A stretch of 64,000 nucleotides of DNA, from assembly GCA_903821605.1 (NCBI GenBank), contig CAIJLZ010000013.1, positions 248,001 through 312,000 of the forward strand, read 5' to 3'. The position numbers were made by a program, and so were the translations under genes. A model generated the notes under the pieces. It was not told where the DNA came from. It saw only the letters and a list, made by a program, of their open reading frames with translations, and made no database searches. Positions 36,841-46,191 of the stretch are shown here, one piece after another. Each line of letters starts with the position of its first letter. Positions within the stretch are counted from its first letter, which is position 1. Origin of the DNA: an uncultured Sphingomonadales bacterium. Lineage in GTDB: Bacteria > Pseudomonadota > Alphaproteobacteria > Sphingomonadales > Sphingomonadaceae.

Positions 36841-36871
36841 AACGACCTACTTTCATTCCCCGAAGGAGGAA

Positions 36872-36948
36872 TGGTGCGCCCGGAACGATTCGAACGTCCG
36901 ACCCTCAGATTCGTAGTCTGATGCTCTATCCAGCTGAGCTACGGGCGC
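36872..36948 (-). tRNA. tRNA-Arg (anticodon ACG)
   Basis: 77 nucleotides forming a complete cloverleaf: acceptor GCGCCCG/CGGGCGC, D arm GCTCAGCTGGATAGAGC, anticodon arm CAGAC-TACGAA-TCTG with anticodon ACG (inosine after editing, reading CGU/CGC/CGA), T arm with GTTCGAAT. CCA is encoded. Confidence 0.96.
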
Positions 36949-37077
36949 TTAAGCGGTGGACGTCCCTTTAACGGAGTTCGCGACAGACGCAAGCGATTCT
37001 GTGCACTTTTCTTCCAAAAACGCCATGCTATAGCCGTTGAAGCTTTCGACACCGCCTTGCTTCGGGACCCCAAGATC

Positions 37078-37623
37078 ATGACCCACCGCGCCCATAAATC
37101 GCTGTTTCCTGCGCCCTTCAAAGCCATTGGCGCCTTGGGCGTGCTTGCTGTCATGACGACGGGTTGCACCGGCCCCTCGGGCAATTTTCCATCGCTCTCC
37201 CGCCGGGCGATTGAAGCGGCGCCCAATACCGCCACCGTCACGGCACCCTCCGCCCCGCAGCTTGACGATGCCGCCCTTGCCGGTTTCGAAGCGCGCATCG
37301 CCGCCGCCGCCACGGCCGCCCAGCAAAGCGGCGATGACTTCAACACCGCCCTGTCCCGTTTACGCGCCACGATTGAGGCGGGACGCGGCAAGCCAAAGGA
37401 TAGCGATGCCTGGCTAGAAGCCGAGCAGGCCCTGTCCCGGTTGGAACAGACACGGGCGGGCGCGCAAGGGGCCGTCGCGGATCTCGACCTGATCGCGCGT
37501 GAACTGACCATGATCGGCGAAAATCGACGCGATGTGGTGCTGGATAGCGCGCGCACAGCCGCGAACGCCATTGCGCAGGCGCAACAGAGCAAATTTTCGG
37601 CACTGGCGGATATGCTGAATTAA
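37078..37623 (+). CDS. Putative lipoprotein with helical C-terminal part
   Basis: 181 residues. A basic start and hydrophobic stretch end in a lipobox-like MTTGC, so the mature protein probably carries a lipidated cysteine near residue 30. The rest is alanine-rich and predicted helical, with coiled-coil character (FEARIAAAATAAQQSGDDF, SRLEQTRAGAQGAVADLDL). No known domain recognised. ATG 37078 is chosen over the ATG seven codons upstream. Confidence 0.65.
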   Translation: MTHRAHKSLFPAPFKAIGALGVLAVMTTGCTGPSGNFPSLSRRAIEAAPNTATVTAPSAPQLDDAALAGFEARIAAAATAAQQSGDDFNTALSRLRATIEAGRGKPKDSDAWLEAEQALSRLEQTRAGAQGAVADLDLIARELTMIGENRRDVVLDSARTAANAIAQAQQSKFSALADMLN

Positions 37624-37644
37624 AGGGTGCGCAACGGCTAACGC

Positions 37645-38616
37645 TTAGCCGAGATGATCGTCCCTACGGCCCGGCTGATCGCCAATATGGCGCTCGCCAC
37701 GTGCGGTGGCGAGTTCGACCTGACGTTGACGTTCGGCGAAGCGAAGCCGGCGTGCATCATCCATTGCGTCATGGCAGGCCGGGCAACTGACCCCCGCTTG
37801 ATAGAGCGGCGATTCCCGGTCGGCGATGCTCACCGGACGGCGACAGGCGCGGCATAGCCCATGCTCGCCAAGCCGCAGCCCGTGCCCGACGGCGACACGT
37901 TCGTCGAACACAAAGCATTCACCTTCCCACAGGCTGTCCGCCTCTGGCATTTCCTCCAGATAGCGCAGGATACCACCCTTGAGATGATAGACCTCATCAA
38001 TGCCGCGTGACCGGACGAAGGCGGTCGATTTCTCGCAACGAATGCCCCCGGTGCAGAACATGGCGATTTTGGGGGTCCGCCCTGCCGCCTTGATTTCAGC
38101 CTGTTGCCCATCGAACCATGCGGGAAATTCGCGAAAGCTGCGGGTTTTGGGGTCGATGGCGTTGCGGAACGTGCCAATCGCCACCTCATAATCATTGCGA
38201 GTATCGATCAAAATCACATCCGGGTCGCTGATCAAGTCATTCCATTCGGCCGGGTCGAGATACTGACCGACCTGCCCAACCGGATCGACGCCCTCCACGC
38301 CCAGCGTCACGATTTCCTGTTTGAGCCGCACCTTCATCCGATGGAACGGCCGCTCCACCGCGCCCGAATATTTGACATCAAGATCGGCGCAGCCCGGCAA
38401 GCTGCGGATATGATCGACCACCGCCGCAATCGCCGGGGCCGTGCCGGCAATCGTGCCGTTGATCCCCTCACCCGCCAGCAACAGCGTACCGCAGATATCG
38501 CGCGCGCGGCACAAATCCAGCAATGGCGCACGCAAGGCAGCCGGATCGGCAAAGCGCGCAAATTTATAGAGCGCGGCAACAGTATATGGGAGGTTGGAAA
38601 CAGCAGACATGGGCAT
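37645..38616 (-). CDS. trhO: Rhodanese-domain tRNA uridine(34) hydroxylase (TrhO/YceA)
   Basis: About 323 residues. TrhO makes 5-hydroxyuridine at position 34 of some tRNAs with oxygen. N-terminal LAGEGINGTIAG and rhodanese domain with the loop MFCTGGIRCEKST (catalytic cysteine) and ILIDTRNDYEV are diagnostic. The C-terminus has a cysteine-rich segment (LCRACRRPV, CPACHDAM), a likely zinc ribbon, then a basic tail. A second ATG two codons later (38610) is also possible. Confidence 0.93.
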   Translation of the reverse strand: MPMSAVSNLPYTVAALYKFARFADPAALRAPLLDLCRARDICGTLLLAGEGINGTIAGTAPAIAAVVDHIRSLPGCADLDVKYSGAVERPFHRMKVRLKQEIVTLGVEGVDPVGQVGQYLDPAEWNDLISDPDVILIDTRNDYEVAIGTFRNAIDPKTRSFREFPAWFDGQQAEIKAAGRTPKIAMFCTGGIRCEKSTAFVRSRGIDEVYHLKGGILRYLEEMPEADSLWEGECFVFDERVAVGHGLRLGEHGLCRACRRPVSIADRESPLYQAGVSCPACHDAMDDARRLRFAERQRQVELATARGERHIGDQPGRRDDHLG

Positions 38617-38763
38617 CTTTATCTAAAAAAGTCTGGACAGCGCCTGCACCCGCGACGTCAATAGTGTCAAGCATCGGCGCCGCAGTTGGCCCAAACCGAC
38701 ATAGGGCCGGTGGTCAGACTTTGCGTCCGCCCAGCGACCCCTGTCAGGCTATCGTTCAAAGCA

Positions 38764-40077
38764 TCAGCGACGACCTTCGATATAGTCGTTCAGAATTTCA
38801 TGGAACCGCTGCACCCGCTTTTCCTGATTAGGTAACAGGCCACCCCAATAACCGCGCGAGTGGAGGCCCAACTGCTGGCCTTCTGCAATGCTGAGATCCT
38901 GTTCCGCCACCGGGCCGAGTTCCATCTCACCATAGCGGCCACGCACCCGTTCGGCTCGCTTGAACGCCATCGGCCCCATCGGCCCATCGACCTGATCCGA
39001 TCCCGGCACCGGCGCATGAGAGGCGAACCAATGGTCGAACACGCATTTTTCCGGATCGGTCGGATGCGGTTCGGAACGCAGCACCTGAAAGCCGTCCGGC
39101 CACATGGTGAAGGTGACATTGGGGAACAGGGTATAGTGGTGATAATCGGTCAACTGGCTGTCCGTCATGGTTTCATAATGGGTATAGCCACGCGCCACAC
39201 CGAGCTTGCGTTTCTGCTGCTGGATGGCGACCCGGGCATCACCGGCGCGGTCCTTGAAGTCATTCGGATCAAGGCCCCAATAGGTCAAGATATCGGCCAG
39301 CGGCGGCTCGACAATATCCTGCGTCGGATAACGACCCGACGGGCGGACCCCCATCATCACCATATGGTTATGGTCATTGGGGTACATCTCGAAAATCGTC
39401 TCGCGATAATCGTCATCGATGATGTTCTTGATTTCGGGGTGAACCGTCGGGATGTGATAGGATTCGTTGAAATTGTCGCGAATGATCTTCCAATTGCAGT
39501 CAACATCCGCAGTCAGATAGAGAATACGCGTCATCCGCTCCGGCTGCCAGCTCTCGATCTGATCCGCAATCGGGCCAAGCCACGCACGCACTGATGGCGC
39601 ATTGCGGTCCATGTTGATCCACACAAAGCCCATCCAAACCTCGCACGCCACTTCGACCAGCTTGGTGCGGCCACAGGGGTTGCCGAGCGGAAAATCTTCG
39701 GGATCCTGCACTTCCAGCAGAGTGCCATCCGGCGCCCATTTCCATCCATGATAGGCGCAGGTCAATGCCTCGGCACCGCCCACTTCGGTCCAAGCGAGAC
39801 GATAACCACGATGTGCACAGGCATTATAGAAAGCGCGAACCGAACCGTCCTTCTGCTTGAGCATCACCACCGATTCCGCGCCGATATTATGCACCAAAAA
39901 ATCGCCGGTTTCTTCAAGATCGGCGGCACAGCCACCGATGTGCCAGACGCGAGTCCACACCTTGTCCCATTCCGCCTTCATCCATTCACGCGTGTAATAA
40001 CGCTCGCCGGTAATACGGTCGCCGCGCACCGCCGGATCAAGTTGCAACAGCTTGTTGGCGAAAACTTCGGTATTCAT
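38764..40077 (-). CDS. Rieske non-heme iron oxygenase, alpha subunit (ring-hydroxylating type)
   Basis: 437 residues. Rieske cluster: C87-x-H89 and C107-x2-H110 in NACAHRGYR and TCAYHGWKW. The mononuclear iron motif is in DNFNESYHIPTVHPE (H208, H213). No beta subunit, ferredoxin or reductase gene adjoins it, so electrons must come from elsewhere; a ferredoxin (8.4 kb), its reductase (50.4 kb) and an NTF2-fold protein (44.0 kb) are candidates only. ATG 40077 has AGGAG eight bases upstream. A perfect FNR-type box is about 93 bases upstream of the start. Substrate unknown. Confidence 0.88.
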   Translation of the reverse strand: MNTEVFANKLLQLDPAVRGDRITGERYYTREWMKAEWDKVWTRVWHIGGCAADLEETGDFLVHNIGAESVVMLKQKDGSVRAFYNACAHRGYRLAWTEVGGAEALTCAYHGWKWAPDGTLLEVQDPEDFPLGNPCGRTKLVEVACEVWMGFVWINMDRNAPSVRAWLGPIADQIESWQPERMTRILYLTADVDCNWKIIRDNFNESYHIPTVHPEIKNIIDDDYRETIFEMYPNDHNHMVMMGVRPSGRYPTQDIVEPPLADILTYWGLDPNDFKDRAGDARVAIQQQKRKLGVARGYTHYETMTDSQLTDYHHYTLFPNVTFTMWPDGFQVLRSEPHPTDPEKCVFDHWFASHAPVPGSDQVDGPMGPMAFKRAERVRGRYGEMELGPVAEQDLSIAEGQQLGLHSRGYWGGLLPNQEKRVQRFHEILNDYIEGRR

Positions 40078-40169
40078 GGATCGCTCTCCTGATCGCAAAA
40101 CCGCTCGGCAACCCGGTGTCAGGCCCCGAAACTTCGGCCGCAGAAGGTCGCAAAACGCGATAACGCTCC

Positions 40170-40183
40170 TTGATCTTTATCAA
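40170..40183. promoter_or_regulatory. FNR/FixK-type box upstream of the Rieske oxygenase
   Basis: TTGAT-CTTT-ATCAA, a perfect match to the FNR consensus. It lies 93 bases from the oxygenase ATG (minus strand) and 216 bases from the divergent molybdenum-cofactor gene. Confidence 0.6.
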
Positions 40184-40398
40184 ATACCCCGCCGCCCTAG
40201 CCAAAGTAAGAGGTGAATAGCGCCTCATATTTCAACCCAAATAATTGAATTGTTGTTATTATATTTTTTCCAAAAACAAACTCATTTACCTGTTTCTTGG
40301 CATCTCCCCGCCGCCACCCCCGATGGCCAAAGCCATGGCATCGTGGGCGATCCGTGCTAATCAGGGGCAAATGGCTCGTTGCATTGGCTGAACACGAC

Positions 40399-41997
40399 AT
40401 GGAATTCGGAAACATATCGCTCGACATGGCTGAAGGTGCCTTGCTCGCCCATGGGTTGAACATCGGCCCGGCGCGCTGGTCAAAGGGGCGCAGGCTGTCG
40501 GCTGCCGACATCGCGGCGGCGCGGCAGGCGGGGCTATCGGCGCTGGTCGTCGCCCAGCCCGGCGCGAACGACATCGCCGAGGACGACGCCGCCCAACAAG
40601 TGGCGGCGATATTATGTGGCCCCGGACTTGAAACCCGCGCCCCGGTGCATGGCCGGGTCAATCTCCACGCCAAAGCCGATGGGCTGTTGATGATCGACGG
40701 CCCGGCATTGAACGCCTTGAACCTGATCAGCGAAGATATTGCGACAGCCACCCTGCCCGCTTTTTCCCCGGTGCGCGGTGGCGATCTTGTCGCAACGATC
40801 AAGGTCATTCCCTATGCCGTGGACAAGGCGATTGTCGCAGAGACATGCACGCGGGCCAGCGCCGCGCCGCTGAGCCTCGCTGCTTTCCAACCGGCCTCGG
40901 TAGAGCTGATCCACACGCTCACTCCCGCGATCAGTGAGAAGCTGATGCGCAAAACCACTGACGTCATGGCGGCCCGTCTTGCCGCACTAGGGAGCCGGAT
41001 CGTGCGAGAAGCCAGTTGCGCCCATGAAGAAGAGGCGCTGGCAGACGCACTTTCGCAGCGTGATACCCCGATCACCTTGGTGGCGGCGGCATCGGCGACC
41101 GTCGACCGGCGCGATGTGGTGCCAGCGGCCATTGTGCGGGCTGGCGGCGTCGTTGAGCGGGTCGGCATGCCAGTCGATCCGGGCAATTTGCTGTGTATCG
41201 GGCGGATCGGGTCGCGGATCGTGATTGGGCTGCCCGGCTGCGCCCGCAGCCCGCGCCGCAACGGCATTGATCTGGTGTTGGAACGCCTGCTCTGCGGGCT
41301 GGAGGTCGACAGCGCCGCCATTGCGGCCATGGGCATTGGCGGGCTGTTACACGACACGGCGGAGCGCCCCGAACCGCGCGAAGGCGCGCCGACCACCGCC
41401 ATTGGCCGGGTCGTGCCGGTGGTGCTGGCCGCCGGGCGCGCCTCGCGCATGGGGAGCAACAAGCTGGCGGCCGCGCTCAACGGCAAGCCGGTGGTGGCCC
41501 ATATTATTGATGCGCTTGCCGTGGCGGGCCTTGCGCCGCCGCTTGTCGTCCTTGGCCATGATGCGGACGCGGTGCGCGCCGCATTGGGGGAACGCCCGGC
41601 CCGCTTCTGCGTCGCGATGGACCATGCGCAGGGCATATCGCGCACGATCCGGGCGGCAATTGCGGAATTGCAGGCCGACGAAGATGTTAGCGCCGCGCTG
41701 ATTTGCCTTGGCGACATGCCCCTCATCTCACCCGCCGTGCTGCGCCAACTTGCGGGCCTCGCCGAAGACGATGCCATTATTCAGCCGCGTGTTGATGGTC
41801 GGCCCGGCAATCCCGTGCTTTGGGGGCGCCACTATTTCGCCCGGCTCCGGCAGTTGGAGGGGGATGTCGGGGCCAAGGGACTGCTTGGCGAATTTGCCGA
41901 CCGGGTGCGCTATATCGACTGTGATGATCGCGGGGCGCATATCGACATCGACACCCCGGCGGAACTCGCCGCCCTGATCAACGAGGAAGTCCGCTAA
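40399..41997 (+). CDS. Fused molybdopterin-binding / MocA-like nucleotidyltransferase
   Basis: 532 residues. First domain resembles the MoeA/MogA molybdopterin-binding fold (MEFGNISLDMAEGALLAHG start, then GIDLV-type block near GRIGSRIVIGLPGCARSP); the second is an NTP transferase of MobA/MocA type (VVLAAGRASRMGSNKLAAAL and CLGDMPLISP). Such fusions make molybdenum cytidine dinucleotide for xanthine-dehydrogenase-like hydroxylases. ATG 40399 matches the conserved start; the open frame goes on 34 codons upstream. Its stop overlaps xdhC-like gene by one base. No molybdohydroxylase gene is in the window. Confidence 0.85.
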   Translation: MEFGNISLDMAEGALLAHGLNIGPARWSKGRRLSAADIAAARQAGLSALVVAQPGANDIAEDDAAQQVAAILCGPGLETRAPVHGRVNLHAKADGLLMIDGPALNALNLISEDIATATLPAFSPVRGGDLVATIKVIPYAVDKAIVAETCTRASAAPLSLAAFQPASVELIHTLTPAISEKLMRKTTDVMAARLAALGSRIVREASCAHEEEALADALSQRDTPITLVAAASATVDRRDVVPAAIVRAGGVVERVGMPVDPGNLLCIGRIGSRIVIGLPGCARSPRRNGIDLVLERLLCGLEVDSAAIAAMGIGGLLHDTAERPEPREGAPTTAIGRVVPVVLAAGRASRMGSNKLAAALNGKPVVAHIIDALAVAGLAPPLVVLGHDADAVRAALGERPARFCVAMDHAQGISRTIRAAIAELQADEDVSAALICLGDMPLISPAVLRQLAGLAEDDAIIQPRVDGRPGNPVLWGRHYFARLRQLEGDVGAKGLLGEFADRVRYIDCDDRGAHIDIDTPAELAALINEEVR

Positions 41998-42941
41998 TGC
42001 CGCCGCTCTCGGATGAACTGGACCATCTCCTCTCTTCCTTGCTCGACTGGCGGCAAGCGGGCCATGGTTGCGCGCTGGCGACCGTCGTCAGCACCTGGGG
42101 CTCGGCACCACGCCAACCGGGCGCGCATCTTGCCATTCGCGATGACGGCCTGTTTCTTGGGTCGGTCAGCGGTGGTTGTGTCGAGGGCGATGTGATCGTG
42201 ACCGCCCAATCGGTCATCGCATCCGGCACGTCATGTGTCCGCGATTATGGCGTCTCTAATGCCGATGCGTGGGAAGTCGGCCTTGCCTGTGGCGGCCAGA
42301 TTCGCGTGCTGATCCAGCCCATCGCGCCCGCAGCCTTCCCCGAACCACTGGTTCGCCAGTTGCGCGATGCGCGGCGCGCTGGCCAGACGATCATCGTCGC
42401 GACCGATCTCGAAACGGGCTATAGCCAGCCCGAAAGGACGAGCAACGCCGAAGCCTTCCGCCATCCCTATGCCCCGCCGTTGCGCCTTGCGCTGATTGGC
42501 GCGGTGCATATCTCGCAGGCGCTGGTGCCTATGGCTCAACTCGCGGGCTATGCGCCGATTGTCATCGACCCGCGCACCGCCTTCGCCAGATCAGACCGGT
42601 TTCCCGATACGCGGTTGGATGACCGCTGGCCCGATGAGGCACTGTCCGATTGGCAGCCCAATGCGGCATCGGCGATTGTCGCGCTCACTCATGATCCCAA
42701 GCTGGATGATCCCGCGCTGATCGCCGCCTTGCGGTCCGACGCTTTTTATATCGCCGCGCTTGGTTCGCGCAAAACCCATGGCCAACGGCTCGAACGGCTT
42801 GCCGCGCAAGGGTTTACGTCGGATCAACTGGCCCGCATCCATGGCCCGGCGGGCCTTGCCATCGGCGCCGCCAATCCGGTGGAGATTGCGATATCGGTCA
42901 TGGCGGAAATGACCGCCGTCCTGCGGGGCCGTCGCGACTAA
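41997..42941 (+). CDS. XdhC/CoxI family molybdenum-cofactor insertion protein
   Basis: 314 residues. XdhC proteins bind and sulfurate molybdenum cofactor and load it into molybdohydroxylases. N-terminal XdhC_CoxI domain with ATVVSTWGSAPRQPGAHLA and GSVSGGCVEGDV; C-terminal Rossmann domain with AHISQALVP-like segment VHISQALVPMAQLAGY and AALGSRKTHGQRLERL. The ATG shares one base with the preceding stop (TAATG), forming a two-gene accessory operon. Confidence 0.9.
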   Translation: MPPLSDELDHLLSSLLDWRQAGHGCALATVVSTWGSAPRQPGAHLAIRDDGLFLGSVSGGCVEGDVIVTAQSVIASGTSCVRDYGVSNADAWEVGLACGGQIRVLIQPIAPAAFPEPLVRQLRDARRAGQTIIVATDLETGYSQPERTSNAEAFRHPYAPPLRLALIGAVHISQALVPMAQLAGYAPIVIDPRTAFARSDRFPDTRLDDRWPDEALSDWQPNAASAIVALTHDPKLDDPALIAALRSDAFYIAALGSRKTHGQRLERLAAQGFTSDQLARIHGPAGLAIGAANPVEIAISVMAEMTAVLRGRRD

Positions 42942-43021
42942 CTCTGGCCACGCCCCGTCGATCAAATCGCTGGAGCCCAAGCGGCGGCAACGCTATGGCA
43001 TGGCGCGAGAAAGGGGATGCC

Positions 43022-44005
43022 ATGGGTTTTTTCGGGCACCATCATCACGGCCATGATCATGACCATCATCATCATGGCGCGCATGGGCATCATATTGGCG
43101 ATGGCCATCACCATGGGCATCATCATGCCCCGGCCAGCTTCGGCAGGGCCTTTGCCCTTGGCATTATCCTCAACACCGCCTTTGTGATCGGCGAGGCCAG
43201 TTTCGGCTTCCTCAGCAATTCAACCGCCTTATTGGCAGATGCAGGGCATAATCTGAGTGATGTACTCGGCCTTGTCATGGCCTGGGTAGCCAGCGTGCTG
43301 GCGCGCAAACGCCCCTCCAAGCGGTTCACCTATGGGCTGCGCGGATCGTCGTTTCTCGCCGCATTGTTCAACGCGGTTTTCCTGCTGGTGACGGCAGGTG
43401 CCCTATCTTGGGAAGCCATTCAGCGGCTCGGCCATCCTGAACCGGTGGCGGGCAAAACCGTTATGATCGTGGCGGGGTTCGGCATTTTGATCAACGGCCT
43501 GACCGCCCTCGCCTTTGCCTCTGGGCGCAAGCATGACATCAATATCCGCGGGGCCTTTCTCCACATGCTGTCGGATGCACTGGTGTCGGCAGCGGTGGTC
43601 GCCGCCGGGCTTGGGATCATGTTCACCGGCCAGCTATGGCTTGATCCCGTGGCCAGCCTGTTGATCAACGCGGTGATCATTTGGGGCACATGGGGGTTGT
43701 TGCGGGAATCGCTCGTCATGTCACTTGCGGCGGTGCCATCGCATCTTGACCTGATGGAGGTGCAATCCTTTTTGGCGGCCCAACCCGATGTCCGGAGCGT
43801 CCACGATCTGCACATCTGGCCGATGAGCACGACCGAAACCGCCCTCACATGCCATTTGGTGATGGCGGATGGGCACCCCGGCGACGGCTTTCTGCGCACC
43901 GTCGAACAGGGGCTGGCCGCCCGCTTCCAGATCCATCACCCGACCATCCAGATCGAGGTTGATCCGAATGGGGCCTGCACGCTCGCCCCGCCAGAGGTGG
44001 TCTGA
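43022..44005 (+). CDS. Cation diffusion facilitator, zinc/cobalt exporter (CzcD/ZitB type)
   Basis: 327 residues. The first 34 residues are very histidine-rich (GHHHHGHDHDHHHHGAHGHH), a common metal-binding tail in zinc CDFs. Six membrane helices follow; the zinc site motifs ALLADAGHNLSDV (helix 2) and LHMLSDALVS (helix 5) are complete. The C-terminal cytoplasmic domain has HDLHIWPMSTTETALTCH. ATG 43022 has AAAGGGG upstream. Exports zinc or cobalt with proton exchange (family). Confidence 0.95.
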   Translation: MGFFGHHHHGHDHDHHHHGAHGHHIGDGHHHGHHHAPASFGRAFALGIILNTAFVIGEASFGFLSNSTALLADAGHNLSDVLGLVMAWVASVLARKRPSKRFTYGLRGSSFLAALFNAVFLLVTAGALSWEAIQRLGHPEPVAGKTVMIVAGFGILINGLTALAFASGRKHDINIRGAFLHMLSDALVSAAVVAAGLGIMFTGQLWLDPVASLLINAVIIWGTWGLLRESLVMSLAAVPSHLDLMEVQSFLAAQPDVRSVHDLHIWPMSTTETALTCHLVMADGHPGDGFLRTVEQGLAARFQIHHPTIQIEVDPNGACTLAPPEVV

Positions 44006-44024
44006 CAGCGCGAGTGCGCTGCGA

Positions 44025-44486
44025 TCAGTGGTCGCCGTGCAGATCGTCGATCTGGTCGCCAAACGGGATTAACGCCCCCTCGTCGAATAGAGTCATCTTC
44101 CAGCCCTGCGCCGTCCGGCGATATTCGATGTTGTAATAGCAATAGACGAGCACCTGCTCACCCGCCTTGCCTTCGGCCTTGCCGATGACATAGCCGCGCG
44201 CGGTCGCGTCATGCTCGCCGACACTTTTCACCCGGAAGTTGGTGACATGATGCGAATGATGGGCCGTATCCTTGAACACGCCGGTAAAAAATGCGCGGAT
44301 GGCGTCATGGCCCTGCAGCCGCGACAGGCCAAGGCCGGTCAAGTCGAACACCCCATCTTCAGTAAAGCAATCAATGATCCCTTCCACATCGTGCATTGTG
44401 TCGACGGCGACATAATAATTCTGCAACACATCCTCGAGCGCCAAACGATCCTCGATTTTCTTCAGCCGCTTTTCCATGTCGCTCAT
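44025..44486 (-). CDS. SnoaL-like / NTF2-fold protein
   Basis: 153 residues. RLALEDVLQNYYVAVDTMHDVEGIIDCFTEDGVFDLTG opening, HHVTNFRV and GEQVLVYCYYNIEYRRTAQGWKM fit the SnoaL-like/NTF2 polyketide-cyclase and ring-hydroxylating beta fold. The deep pocket may bind a steroid or aromatic ligand. AAGGA seven bases before ATG 44486. Convergent with the CDF gene. Function unknown; a partner of the lone Rieske oxygenase is one untested idea. Confidence 0.8.
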   Translation of the reverse strand: MSDMEKRLKKIEDRLALEDVLQNYYVAVDTMHDVEGIIDCFTEDGVFDLTGLGLSRLQGHDAIRAFFTGVFKDTAHHSHHVTNFRVKSVGEHDATARGYVIGKAEGKAGEQVLVYCYYNIEYRRTAQGWKMTLFDEGALIPFGDQIDDLHGDH

Positions 44487-44605
44487 GTCACATCCTTTTC
44501 CTGTTGAGCCTTATTATATGTTGCCCGCACGCCTGACGTTTACCCGTCGATTGCTGCATGATGGTGCAGGCCTTATGGGTAGAGGGAAGATTGGACCCGT
44601 CACAA

Positions 44606-44621
44606 CTAGCAGGGCTGCTAG
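44606..44621. promoter_or_regulatory. Perfect inverted repeat upstream of malonyl-CoA decarboxylase
   Basis: CTAGCAG-GG-CTGCTAG, a seven-base inverted repeat, 140 bases before the decarboxylase start in an otherwise empty 274-base stretch (44487-44760) between divergent genes. Could be an operator; no nearby regulator gene is seen. Confidence 0.4.
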
Positions 44622-44760
44622 GCGACGACGACCGGCAGGCGCCCGCTCCGCGCAACAACCTTGGGCCGCTGCCGTAACAAGGACGTCACTCGCTTATGAT
44701 GAGAAACACGCGAAAAACGCGGGCGTCGCTCGATTGCCCCATGGTCTCCTGGAAGCTTAG

Positions 44761-46164
44761 ATGATCGCCATGCAATGGACCCGCCTCCCCGCCCGCGCCG
44801 CCTCCGGTCAACACCAGCCCGGCCTGCCCAAAAAACTGCGCGATTCGCTCGCCGCGCGCCTTGGTTCCAGTCTCGGCAAATTGTTCGAACGGGTCGGCCG
44901 CTCGCCCCGCCCCGCGACGAGCGAGGGGCTGCTTGACCTTGCTGGCGCCCTGTTGTCGCTACGCGGCAAGGCATCCGGACCAGCACTGGCCGCAGCATTT
45001 CTCGGGCTATATGAGGCAAGCGAATTGCCCGCGCGACAAGCGTTTCTTGCCCAGTTTCCCCAGCATCACCCGCGAGACAAAGCCGCTATTGACCATGCCA
45101 TCGCGCAATGGAATGAGCGGCGAGATGAGGCCGCCGCCGCGCTGCTGCACGATGCGGCGGAATCGCCCTGCCAGCGCCTGATTCGTCAACTCAACCTCGC
45201 CCCGCACGGCACCCGCCGGCTGATCGCGATGCGCGCGGACCTCTTATCTGCCCCGGATTTCTCCGCCGGGCTGAAAGAACTCGACGGCGAATTCGAACAT
45301 GTCTTCGCCAGTTGGTTCAATGCAGGCTTCCTTGAATTGCGTCGCATCGACTGGACCTCGCCAGCGATCATCCTCGAACGGTTGATTCGATACGAAGCGG
45401 TCCACTCGATCAATGGCTGGGACGATCTGCGCCGCCGCGTCGAGCCTGCTGACCGGCGCTGCTATGGCTTCTTCCATCCGCAAATGGCTGACGACCCCCT
45501 TATCTTTGTCGAGGTTGCACTAACCGCCGCGCTACCCTCCGCCATCGCGCACGTCATCGCCGAAGATCGCCCCGCGATCGATCCCCATCTCGCGACAAGC
45601 GCCATCTTCTACTCGATCTCCAATTGCCAGCCGGGGCTGAAAGGCATTCCGTTCGGCAATTTCCTGATCAAGCAGGTCGTGGGCCTGCTGCGCCATGAAT
45701 TGCCGCAGCTCCAGACCTTTGCGACGCTTTCACCCGTGCCGGGGCTTGCCCGCTGGCTGGAACGCGAACAACCCGGCCAAACCGTGCCCGCCGGTGATGC
45801 GCTGCGGACGGTGGCGGCCGAATATCTCGTCACTGCGCGCGATAAAAAGGGGCAGGTCGTGGATCCCGTTGCCCGCTTTCATCTGGGCAATGGCGCCCGG
45901 CTCGAAGCGGTGCACGCCGACGCCGATCTCTCAACCAAAGGCCTGCGCCAGTCACATGGCGTGATGGTCAATTACCTCTATGACCTGAACGAGATCGAGG
46001 CCAACCACATCGCACTGGTGGAACTTGATAGCGTCATGGTCAGTGCAGCGGTGAAGCAGCTACTTCGGCAGCATGATGAACCAACAAAATCGAGAGCAGC
46101 GACGGCAAAGCGCACGACCAAGGCAGCGAGCGCAAAGAGCGGCGCACCGCGACCGGAACGCTAA
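44761..46164 (+). CDS. Malonyl-CoA decarboxylase
   Basis: 467 residues. Converts malonyl-CoA to acetyl-CoA and CO2. Helical N-terminal domain, then a GNAT-like catalytic domain with AIFYSISNCQPGLKGIPFGNFLIKQ and SHGVMVNYLYDLNEIEANH, which are hallmark blocks. The C-terminal 30 residues are a basic Ala/Lys/Thr tail (KSRAATAKRTTKAASAKSG) not usual for the family. No malonate-CoA ligase or transporter gene is adjacent. ATG 44761 or ATG 44773 are possible starts. Confidence 0.92.
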   Translation: MIAMQWTRLPARAASGQHQPGLPKKLRDSLAARLGSSLGKLFERVGRSPRPATSEGLLDLAGALLSLRGKASGPALAAAFLGLYEASELPARQAFLAQFPQHHPRDKAAIDHAIAQWNERRDEAAAALLHDAAESPCQRLIRQLNLAPHGTRRLIAMRADLLSAPDFSAGLKELDGEFEHVFASWFNAGFLELRRIDWTSPAIILERLIRYEAVHSINGWDDLRRRVEPADRRCYGFFHPQMADDPLIFVEVALTAALPSAIAHVIAEDRPAIDPHLATSAIFYSISNCQPGLKGIPFGNFLIKQVVGLLRHELPQLQTFATLSPVPGLARWLEREQPGQTVPAGDALRTVAAEYLVTARDKKGQVVDPVARFHLGNGARLEAVHADADLSTKGLRQSHGVMVNYLYDLNEIEANHIALVELDSVMVSAAVKQLLRQHDEPTKSRAATAKRTTKAASAKSGAPRPER

Positions 46165-46191
46165 ACGGCGACCAAGCACAGGCGCAACAGC

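Noticed and set aside
38628-38720. AAAGTCTG/CAGACTTT repeat pair between trhO and the oxygenase
   Set aside because: The halves are almost 80 bases apart, so a functional hairpin is doubtful.
44476-44760. 94-codon plus-strand frame ending just before malonyl-CoA decarboxylase
   Set aside because: Arginine-rich, no recognisable domain or ribosome site, and it covers a promoter region with an inverted repeat.
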